64,000 nt of DNA from an uncultured Clostridia bacterium (GTDB lineage Bacteria; Bacillota_A; Clostridia; TANB77; CAG-508): NCBI GenBank assembly GCA_944393405.1, contig CALYAC010000003.1:68783-132782 (forward strand), in the 5' to 3' direction. Shown here in pieces: positions 57,179 through 64,000 of the stretch. The stretch's first letter is position 1, and every line of letters starts with the position of its first letter. A program made the translations under genes and the position numbers. The notes below the pieces were generated by a model that searched no databases, had not been told where the DNA came from, and was given only the letters and a program-made list of their open reading frames with translations.

Positions 57179-58771
57179 TTAACTTTCTCCTATTGCTTTT
57201 GTCTTTCTAGAAGAAATTCTTTTATCTATTTCTTCTAATTTTCTTGTATATTCTCCTTTTTCATCATATCCTTGCTCAATACAATATTTTATATTTTCTC
57301 TTTCACTATATTTATAAGAATTTTTAAAAGAAACTTTATCTATAATACTCCTTAAGTCTGTTTCTGGTGATGAGTCAAATCTAAAATTAATATTTCCATT
57401 TTCTGAAATTTCAAAACTTAAAGTAGTATCTACATTTATTTTAAACTTAAAAACATCCTGGTTTTCCTTATTTTTTTCATAATAAACAGGTCTTCCATCT
57501 GCCAAATAGCAAAAATTTCGACCATCTGATGTCTTAAATATATAAGCTTTCACATTCAAATACTCATCTTCTATTTCATGAAATGAAACATCATCATAAT
57601 CTATTTCAGGATGATTCTTAAGTAATTTCCCTATCATTGGATAAGTCAAAAAATTATATAATTCATTATCAGAGGGAATTAAATCAGTTTCACTAAAAAA
57701 GTCATATACCATTCCATAATTTTTTGCTAATATCTGATTATATAACTGAGGATTTTTGTTATACCATTCATACATGCTAATTGCTGCTTTGTTTTTGTCT
57801 TTTCCAAAAGACTTTGAAAAATTATACATGATATTTAAATTATTTAAATTTATTCCTAATTTTGATAGTATTGGTCTTATTTTATCAAACGAAACTCCAT
57901 TACTTATTAATCTATCTATATCCTGACCCATATGGTTATAATATGACGCATACATTGCTAAGATACAATCGAAACTTCCTTCAGTACATGTTTGAAATAT
58001 ATTATATTTTCTTTGGAAATCCTCTAATGTCTGTACCTCTCCTATCGCATTTGAATAGTTTTTAAAAATTTTATCAGCATATTCATATAATATATAATTT
58101 TCATTAGATTCTAATTTTCTTCCTCTACCTATATTCCAAAGTTCTCCATCTTTACCTATAAAATATTGAAAAGCTTCTTCTAACTCCTCATAATTCATAT
58201 TGTTTTTTTCTATTAATTCTTTAAAATCTTCTGGAGAATAAAAATATGATTGTAAAACTTTATCTTTTCCTATAATTTTAAAAAGTCTTCTTGCTTGTTC
58301 AACTATGGTTCTGTATCCTGATATTAAATTTTTATTTCCAGTAATTTTCTCATTTCTTATTTGAGATAAATATTCAGTTACTGCTTCATTAAATCCTCTT
58401 CCCATATTAGTCCTCATATCTGAAAATCCTAACATAGTTTCATTACCATTTTCATCTCTAACTGATGTAATAGCATGAGTTAGCTCATGGAATAATAAGT
58501 ATTTACAGTATTCTTCATCTTTTGTCGTAGATGTTTTTAATTTTACATACCCATCTCTTGAATACTGTCCATCTAGATTTTTATTTGGTAGCTCATCCAT
58601 TAAAATAATATTACCATTAATGTTATTCATTAACCTTCTTACTACTTCTTCAGTACTAATAATATCTGAAAAACATTCTTGAAACTCTAACACATAGTTT
58701 GTAAGCATTTTTATGGTATATTCATCATCAAATTTTTTTCTTAAACTATTTTCAATGTCTGTTTTATTCAA
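57179..58771 (-). CDS. Putative zinc metallopeptidase-like protein
   Basis: A 530-residue soluble protein with HELTH (HExxH zinc site) in LLFHELTHAITSV at about residues 91-103, followed by NEAVTEYLSQI at about residue 128, where the Glu and Thr arrangement fits a third ligand. The rest is not recognised; it is helical and rich in Tyr/Asn with a beta-rich C-terminus. No signal peptide or membrane span, so it should act inside the cell or be released in another way. The start is a TTG with the upstream GGGG as a weak RBS. The family is unknown to me. Confidence 0.65.
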   Translation of the reverse strand: MNKTDIENSLRKKFDDEYTIKMLTNYVLEFQECFSDIISTEEVVRRLMNNINGNIILMDELPNKNLDGQYSRDGYVKLKTSTTKDEEYCKYLLFHELTHAITSVRDENGNETMLGFSDMRTNMGRGFNEAVTEYLSQIRNEKITGNKNLISGYRTIVEQARRLFKIIGKDKVLQSYFYSPEDFKELIEKNNMNYEELEEAFQYFIGKDGELWNIGRGRKLESNENYILYEYADKIFKNYSNAIGEVQTLEDFQRKYNIFQTCTEGSFDCILAMYASYYNHMGQDIDRLISNGVSFDKIRPILSKLGINLNNLNIMYNFSKSFGKDKNKAAISMYEWYNKNPQLYNQILAKNYGMVYDFFSETDLIPSDNELYNFLTYPMIGKLLKNHPEIDYDDVSFHEIEDEYLNVKAYIFKTSDGRNFCYLADGRPVYYEKNKENQDVFKFKINVDTTLSFEISENGNINFRFDSSPETDLRSIIDKVSFKNSYKYSERENIKYCIEQGYDEKGEYTRKLEEIDKRISSRKTKAIGES

Positions 58772-58833
58772 AGTTTTATCCCCTTTTTTAATTATATATT
58801 TTAACTTTTTGTTTTTATATTGGACTAATCATT

Positions 58834-59394
58834 TTAGTTGTATTTTTCAATAATATCTATCACTTCTGGAATCTCTTCTAGTCCACTTTTCTTTCCCATA
58901 TGTCCTATTCCTTTAATAAAAATTTCTTTTGCGTTAATATCTAATGGATAATTCTTTAGAATTTCAAATGGAACTATATGATCATTATCACTATAAATAT
59001 CATATCTATAATTTGTTAAAAATTTGAATTTTTCTATTTCTTCATCATTAGCAATAAACTCCTTTACTGCTCTATTTAGATCGTCTCTACCATCATGTTC
59101 AAAATATTTGTCAAACCCTGCAAGTCCTATATATAAATTAACTTTGATATTGTATTCTGCTAAATATTTTATTAAACAACCATTTCCTATAGAATGTCCT
59201 ATTATAATAGTTTCTTCATTAAAAAAATCATTATATCTGCTTATTATATTTTTCCAATCATTATATATTGCCCCTTCTCTTGGAGGTAAATTAGGAATTA
59301 CTACATTAAATCCTTTTTTTGTTAAATTTTCTTTTAACCATGTATATATTTTTGGGATCCCATTATATCCATGTATCAAGATAATATTTTTCAT
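58834..59394 (-). CDS. RBBP9/YdeN-type serine hydrolase
   Basis: A 186-residue alpha/beta hydrolase with ILIHGYNGIPKIYTWL, the nucleophile in IIIGHSIGNGCLIKYL, a SDNDHIVPFE acid segment and KGIGHMGKKSG (His). It is homologous in plan to 55469-56020. The ATG at 59394 is used because AAGGAG is 8 bases upstream; a GTG lies 9 bases before it. The substrate is unknown. Confidence 0.87.
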   Translation of the reverse strand: MKNIILIHGYNGIPKIYTWLKENLTKKGFNVVIPNLPPREGAIYNDWKNIISRYNDFFNEETIIIGHSIGNGCLIKYLAEYNIKVNLYIGLAGFDKYFEHDGRDDLNRAVKEFIANDEEIEKFKFLTNYRYDIYSDNDHIVPFEILKNYPLDINAKEIFIKGIGHMGKKSGLEEIPEVIDIIEKYN

Positions 59395-59469
59395 TGTATA
59401 CACTCCTTATATTTAATATAATTATATATACTTAATATTTTCAAACTTCAAACTATAATTTTATCCTAG

Positions 59470-59979
59470 TTAATTTTCATTTGTTTCTTCTTTAAGGAAT
59501 TTATTTACAAATTCCCATCTATGTTTAATAAATTGTCCATTATTTACTAAATCATCTATTTCTTTCCATGTTGCCCATTTAGCATCAGATACCTCATCTT
59601 CTTGAAATTTCATTTTAGAAATATCATAATCACATTTTAAAATATATGTATCTATCCAAACATTTCCTGTTTTAAACTTCGTAACTAATTTTAAATCAGT
59701 TTTATCAATATCTATATTTAATTCTTCTTTTGATTCTCTAACAATTGTATCTAAAGACTTTTCTCCTAAAATTACAGAACCACCAGTCATAGCCCATACG
59801 TTAGGTTCTAGCCTTTTTTTATGTGATCTTTTTTGAATTAAAATCTTGTTTTCACTATTTATTATCCATACATCTGCACCCAAATGATAAAGACCTCTTT
59901 CAAAAACTTTTTCGTCATATTTTTTCATTATCTCTCCTGTTGGTTTTCCTTCTCCGTCTAGCACTTCCCAATATTCCAT
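59470..59979 (-). CDS. Nudix hydrolase
   Basis: A 169-residue Nudix protein with the box GGSVILGEKSLDTIVRESKEEL at about residues 65-86 and start EYWEVLDGEGKPTGEIMKK, as in the other two Nudix genes. It cleaves a nucleoside diphosphate derivative of unknown identity. RBS AGGAGG. Resident composition. Confidence 0.87.
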   Translation of the reverse strand: MEYWEVLDGEGKPTGEIMKKYDEKVFERGLYHLGADVWIINSENKILIQKRSHKKRLEPNVWAMTGGSVILGEKSLDTIVRESKEELNIDIDKTDLKLVTKFKTGNVWIDTYILKCDYDISKMKFQEDEVSDAKWATWKEIDDLVNNGQFIKHRWEFVNKFLKEETNEN

Positions 59980-60009
59980 AAATTACCTCCTATTAATTAT
60001 ATATTTATT

Positions 60010-61384
60010 TTAAACTCTATTTTTTAGTTTTAGCACTGCTACACATTCCACATGTGATGTAAAAGGAAACATGTCCACAGGCTGAATTTTAGCTACAATA
60101 TATTTTTCTTCTAAAAGTTTTAAATCTCTTACTAAAGTAGCTGGGTTACAACTAATATATACAAATTTTTCTACTTTTAAATCTTTAATCTTATTTATTG
60201 TTGTCTCATCTAACCCTCTTCTTGGTGGGTCTACTATTATAGCGGTTGGAGTAACATTTCTTGTTTCTAATAATTCTTTAAATGCGATTTCAACATCACC
60301 TACCATAAATTCAATGTTATCTATATTATTTATTTTTGCATTTTCTTTAGCCATTTTAATTGCATCTTCTACAATTTCTATTCCATAAACTTTTTTTACA
60401 TACTTCGATGCAAAAATACCAATAGTTCCAATTCCACAATATAAATCACAAAGAACATCATCTTTATCTAATTTAGCATATTCTATTGCTTTATTATATA
60501 GTCTTTCTGTTTGAATTGGATTTGTCTGATAAAAAGAATTTGCTGAAATTTTAAAAGTATATTCTCCTAACTTATCTGTAATATATTCATTGCCATATAG
60601 CACAGAATTCTCTTTTCCTAATATTACATTTGTATTCTTATCATTAACGTTTTTTATTATAGCTTTAATACAAGGAAATTCATTAGTTATATCTTTTACT
60701 AATTCTTTTTCTTTATTAAACATATGTGTATTAGATACAATAATACACATTACTTCATTTGTATTTATTCCAATCTTTACTATAATATGTCTAATTGATC
60801 CTTTTCTTTCTTTTTCATCATATATAGAAATATTATGTTGTTTTATATATTCAAAAATTTCTTTTGCTATATCTTCAGCCATCTTATTTTGAATTAAACA
60901 ATTTTCTACACTTATTATTTCATGTGTTCTTTTTGCATACACTCCCATTACTGGATTTCCGTTTTTTATCAATTCCAATAGGATATTGAAGTTTATTTCT
61001 ATAATTATATGGTTTTTCCATTCCTATAACTTTATTAACTTCTACCTTATTTTCTAATGTTTTATTTACTAAGTTTTGTACCATATCTCTTTTCATATCT
61101 AGTGTTTCTTCATATTGAATATGTCTTAAGCTACATCCTCCACACCTTTTATATGTACTACAATCAGATTCTATTCTTTTTTCTGATTTTCTAATTACTT
61201 CTATTAATTTACCAAATGCAAATGATTTATTTATTTTTAATATTAAAATCTTACATTTTTCACCTTTTATTGCTCCATTAATAAATATAGTAAAATCGTT
61301 AATTTTAGCTATACCTTCTCCATCATAACCGTTATCAACTATATCCACTTCATATTCTTTATTTTTTTCTACTGGTACTATCAT
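60010..61384 (-). CDS. rlmCD: 23S rRNA (uracil-5-)-methyltransferase, needing one +1 frameshift
   Basis: With a +1 shift at the in-frame CGG (60959-60961, codon 142) the product is 457 residues, the normal size for the RumA/RlmCD/TrmA group. N-terminal TRAM domain (YEVDIVDNGYDGEGIAKI), iron-sulfur Cys cluster (CSTYKRCGGCSLRHIQ), then the SAM-binding fold (LCDLYCGIGTIGIFA), the conserved VDPPRRGLD and the catalytic Cys in YISCNPATLVRDL. The shift joins RNKLQYPIGIDKK to GNPVMGVYAKRTHE. Unshifted, the chain stops 12 codons later with the catalytic half lost. The symbol is by family; RlmCD against TrmFO-free paralogues is not resolved. Length is 3n+1 bases. Confidence 0.9.
60959..60961 (-). other. 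CGG +1 recoding site in the rRNA methyltransferase gene
   Basis: Read as AAA CGG A. Dropping the C gives GGA AAT CCA GTA (GNPV) and joins the TRAM/Fe-S half to the methyltransferase half. Confidence 0.87.
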
Positions 61385-61409
61385 TTTTACCTCTCATTTT
61401 ATTTGTTAC

Positions 61410-61988
61410 TTATTTGTCTATACTTTTTATTACATCATATAATTTATGAATAGGAAGTCCTACTACAGTAAAGAAATTACCTTCTATTTTTTCTACAAAT
61501 ACACCAAATTCACTTTGAACTGCATACGCTCCTGCTAAATCATATGGCTTTCTTTTGTCTACCCAATTTTCTATTTCCTCTTGTGTCATATCTTTTATAT
61601 ATACGTCTGTTTTATCAACATCAATATATTCTTTATATCTTCCATCTTTTTCAATAAGTACAGCTAAACTAGTTAATACTGTATGTTTAGCATTCTTTAA
61701 TTCTAATAACATTTTTATTGCATCTTCTCTATCTTTTGGTTTTTCATATACTTTACCATCTTTTAATACCATTGTATCTGATCCAATTACTACTCTATTT
61801 CCTTCTGTTTTATCAAATACAGCTTTTGCTTTTATATATCCTAATCTTTTTGATTGTTCTTCTATTGTTAAACCTTCTTCAAATGTTTCATCTGCGTTAC
61901 TTACAATTACTTCATATTTTAATCCCATTAAGTCTAATAATTCTTTTCTTCTTGGTGATTGTGATGCAAGTATAATCTTTTCTTCCAT
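61410..61988 (-). CDS. maf: Maf/YhdE nucleoside triphosphate pyrophosphatase
   Basis: Cleaves dTTP, UTP or modified pyrimidine triphosphates to monophosphates. The 192-residue protein has the signature ILASQSPRRKELLDLMGL at residues 6-23, the segment NADETFEEG, and VIGSDTMVL with the catalytic Asp. Length is typical. The ATG at 61988 is chosen, since AAGGAAGG is 9 bases before it and an upstream GTG overlaps that RBS. It precedes the rRNA methyltransferase gene by 25 bases, so they are probably co-transcribed. Confidence 0.94.
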   Translation of the reverse strand: MEEKIILASQSPRRKELLDLMGLKYEVIVSNADETFEEGLTIEEQSKRLGYIKAKAVFDKTEGNRVVIGSDTMVLKDGKVYEKPKDREDAIKMLLELKNAKHTVLTSLAVLIEKDGRYKEYIDVDKTDVYIKDMTQEEIENWVDKRKPYDLAGAYAVQSEFGVFVEKIEGNFFTVVGLPIHKLYDVIKSIDK

Positions 61989-62182
61989 ATGATACACCTT
62001 CCTTTTACATAAAATTACAATAATAATTATATCATGTAACTTACATTATTTAAACTGTTTAATAGATATTTAGTTAGAAAATATCCTACTTTTTACGTTT
62101 TTTTATTTTTTTCAAAATATTCTAATTAGTATATTGACATTAATTTTTTTGTGTGCTAAAATATATTTTGTTATTACGAAAT

Positions 62183-62266
62183 GCGGATGTGGCGGAACTG
62201 GCAGACGCGCTGGTCTTAGGAACCAGTGCCAACGGCGTGGAGGTTCGAGTCCTCTCATCCGCACCA
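62183..62266 (+). tRNA. tRNA-Leu (anticodon UAG)
   Basis: A class II tRNA of 84 bases with acceptor GCGGATG/CATCCGC, anticodon arm CTGGT-CTTAGGA-ACCAG (TAG in DNA), long variable arm, T-loop GTTCGAGTC, and encoded CCA at 62264-62266. Confidence 0.97.
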
Positions 62267-62280
62267 AAAATCACAAAAAA

Positions 62281-62304
62281 GTTGAAATTTTAACCAGTTT
62301 CAAC
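62281..62304 (+). terminator. Terminator of tRNA-Leu
   Basis: Arms GTTGAAA and TTTCAAC with a 10-nt loop, flanked by AAAAAA and TTTTTTTATTTTT. Beyond it, 62313-62640 is AT-rich without a gene that I can support. Confidence 0.85.
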
Positions 62305-62648
62305 TTTTTTTATTTTTATTTAAAAATATTGCAAATAGAGAGTTACAGGGTATTTTGTTATTTAATCTATTTTTAACATTTTATAGCATTTTTCATTATT
62401 ATTTTACTTCGTGCGCATAATCTGCACAGTAGATTTGCACAGTAATATAAAAAACAATTATTGAAGAAAATTTCTCGAATAATAAAAGAAGAGCTATAAC
62501 ATAGTATGAAGATTAACTGATTAATAATACAAGAGAATTTATTTTAGAAATATTAGAAAATATATGGGAAAAGAAAATAGTTTATTTGCATATAATAATG
62601 AAAGATTTTAGAAAAATGGTTTTAGAAATATTATAAAAATATAAAAAA

Positions 62649-62681
62649 CTCCTTATTGCGTAAACTACCTGCAATAAGGAG
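62649..62681 (-). terminator. Terminator of the secreted-protein gene
   Basis: Perfect 11-bp arms CTCCTTATTGC and GCAATAAGGAG with an 11-nt loop. On the minus strand TTTTTTATATTTTT follows. Confidence 0.9.
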
Positions 62682-62744
62682 AAGTTAGGAGCTTATGATA
62701 CTACTAAATACTACAGAATCAGATAATCTGATTTAACGAACAAA

Positions 62745-63296
62745 TTAATCCCAATACGTTCCTTTCGTGTTTGATGTGTTTACCATAAAACGCTGAACGC
62801 TTACGGATCTTTCTGTATTGCTTGATGAACCATAAGTAGTTGCAGAAAGTTTGATATAGATTTTTCGTCCGGTACGGCCCAAATCTGTCTCAAATCCACC
62901 ATCTATGGAACTTCCAGGCTTAATGATGTAGGTTTTAGAACTTCCAATTTGATTTAAAGTAGAAGCGTCAAGTATCTTCACTGTAACCTTAATTGAAGAA
63001 CTTGAACTTCCTGCATCAGAAGAAGCCCTTTTCATTTTAAGATACGTATAAAGGTATCTTCCCTGGACTGTTTTCTTTGGAGTGGTGTTATTACCTGAGA
63101 ACGTAAATGAGCCCACCTCATAATTGTTGTTCAGATAAAATGTTTCTACACCTGCGCGTGTTTCTACATCACCAGATGTCTCTGTGGTTTCGGGTGTTTC
63201 CACTTCAGCTGCATAAGCAACAGAAGTACCCATGGTACATAACATCATAAGCGCTACAAGAAAAGTAGCAATCCGTTTTTTAAAAGTTTTTGTCAT
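62745..63296 (-). CDS. Secreted protein of unknown function, foreign composition
   Basis: A 183-residue exported protein. It has a Sec signal peptide (KRIATFLVALMMLCTMGTSVAYA, cleavage after AYA near residue 29), a short Thr/Glu-rich stretch, and a beta-rich domain from about residue 50 (FYLNNNYEVGSFTFSGNN, ending in SVQRFMVNTSNTKGTYWD). No sorting signal. G+C is far above the resident genes. CGG is arginine in KKRIA, in the context AAA AAA CGG A that matches the recoding site of the rRNA methyltransferase gene. RBS AAAGGAAAGG. It is a single unit with its own terminator and an inverted repeat upstream. Confidence 0.75.
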   Translation of the reverse strand: MTKTFKKRIATFLVALMMLCTMGTSVAYAAEVETPETTETSGDVETRAGVETFYLNNNYEVGSFTFSGNNTTPKKTVQGRYLYTYLKMKRASSDAGSSSSSIKVTVKILDASTLNQIGSSKTYIIKPGSSIDGGFETDLGRTGRKIYIKLSATTYGSSSNTERSVSVQRFMVNTSNTKGTYWD

Positions 63297-63344
63297 TAAA
63301 ATTACCTTTCCTTTCTTAATTATAAGACAGCTCCTAACTTTTTT

Positions 63345-63379
63345 ATACTTAAAATCATATATTAATATGATTTAAGTAT
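63345..63379. repeat. Inverted repeat upstream of the secreted-protein gene
   Basis: Arms ATACTTAAAATCATAT and ATATGATTTAAGTAT (one-base bulge) around a 4-nt centre, about 50 bases before the start. It may be an operator or an RNA hairpin in the leader. Confidence 0.55.
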
Positions 63380-63510
63380 ACAAGATAGTCATGGTTATTC
63401 ACTCATAACGACCGATGTTATATTTTATATACATGATAAAGTCAAGCATTTTTTGGAATTTATAAGTAAAAATTTACCTTTTTGAAAAATTATTAAATAA
63501 AATAAGTTTA

Positions 63511-64000
63511 TTAATTAATTTTTTCTAATTCAATAATAACAGGTTCACCTTTAAATATTAATTGTAATTTTAATTTGTTAGTCAATTCATATTTTGTTAA
63601 TTCAAAAGTCTCATAATAGCTAAATTTATTACCTTCTATAAAATTAGCATCTTGTCTTCTACTGGGACTTAGTGACTTTTCAAATTTTTCTCCATTTTCA
63701 TTTTCGATATACGAAGTTTCTTCTATATTTGTTTTATCTGATTCAGCAAGAGGTGTATCCTCCATAGGATAATATTGGTCTATAAGTTCTTGATACTTTG
63801 ATGTTCTTAGCAATGTATCTTTTCTTTCTTCAACTTCTGATTCAGTAATCTTTCCTTCACTAAGTTCTTGTTCTATTTGTTCATTTAATACTTGAAGATA
63901 ATTTTGTGGCTTTGGAACTTCACTAATAATTATTCCTATTTCAAAACCAGTATCTGATGCAAATGCTGTAGTTATATTAAAATTTTGATTAGAGCAACTT
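63511..64000 (-). CDS. Unrecognised protein (5' part cut by window edge)
   Basis: The 3' portion of a gene, open from the right edge to the stop at 63511: about 162 residues in the window. It has a helical stretch (NEQIEQELSEGKITESEVEERKD) followed by a Ser/Asn/Glu-rich part and a beta-rich end (KLQLIFKGEPVIIELEKIN). A TTG at 63813 could serve as a start but has no RBS and the frame continues upstream (FASDTGFEIGIIISEVPKP), so it is not the true start. The function is unknown; resident codon use. Confidence 0.65.
   Translation of the reverse strand, partial: SCSNQNFNITTAFASDTGFEIGIIISEVPKPQNYLQVLNEQIEQELSEGKITESEVEERKDTLLRTSKYQELIDQYYPMEDTPLAESDKTNIEETSYIENENGEKFEKSLSPSRRQDANFIEGNKFSYYETFELTKYELTNKLKLQLIFKGEPVIIELEKIN

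Noticed and set aside
62134..62376. 80-codon plus-strand open frame
   Set aside because: It lies over the tRNA-Leu gene and its terminator.

Overview
The window is AT-rich, Gram-positive-type chromosomal DNA, about three quarters A+T in the resident genes. It fits an uncultured anaerobic member of the Clostridia. The signs are PolC-type replicase, SigH, T-box control of glyS, two sortase systems, a VanW protein, pyruvate phosphate dikinase, an AdhE-like pair of separate enzymes, and class I rdgB/maf housekeeping. Most genes lie on the minus strand. I can name no species from the sequence.

Layout: 0-8 kb holds cell-surface genes (sortase B, a sorted beta-helix protein), rdgB and several unrelated higher-GC genes. 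8-16 kb holds ppdK, a lipid flippase, an ATP-grasp enzyme and glyS with promoter and T-box, followed by a cluster of DnaA boxes. 16-27 kb holds a radical SAM gene, an AraC regulator and the block pyrH-frr-uppS-cdsA-rseP-polC. 27-33 kb holds a second sortase and substrate, ychF, an L,D-transpeptidase, tRNA-Thr, sigH and rqcH. 33-34 kb holds a tandem pair of paralogous small genes, each behind the same 5' hairpin leader. 34-38 kb is alcohol dehydrogenase, aldehyde dehydrogenase and a FIST protein. 39-44 kb has ligA, pgsA and rpmE. 44-48 kb has an acyltransferase/hydrolase trio and vanW. 48.9-62 kb is a long run of small enzymes (Nudix, GNAT, cupin, HD, alpha/beta hydrolases), ending in an rRNA methyltransferase, maf and tRNA-Leu. 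The window ends with a foreign-looking secreted protein and a gene cut by the right edge.

The main finding is a recoding signal. Five resident genes (polC, an aldehyde dehydrogenase, vanW, a GNAT acetyltransferase, a 23S rRNA m5U methyltransferase) are open only if the ribosome moves +1 at one in-frame CGG codon, or two in polC. In each case skipping the C gives a glycine codon GGA or GGT, and the family sequence continues at once. Reading the resident AT-rich genes by eye, I found no in-frame CGG other than these six. In contrast, the scattered higher-GC genes use CGG as ordinary arginine at least 13 times. The simplest reading is that CGG has no working arginine tRNA in this lineage and acts as an efficient +1 frameshift codon, so standard-code foreign genes would be cut short.

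The higher-GC genes (1-319, 3781-5301, 6138-7919, 16234-17298, 33099-33948, 38133-38738, 43334-43768, 62745-63296) lie singly or in pairs between resident genes, nearly all followed by their own strong terminators, and look horizontally acquired.
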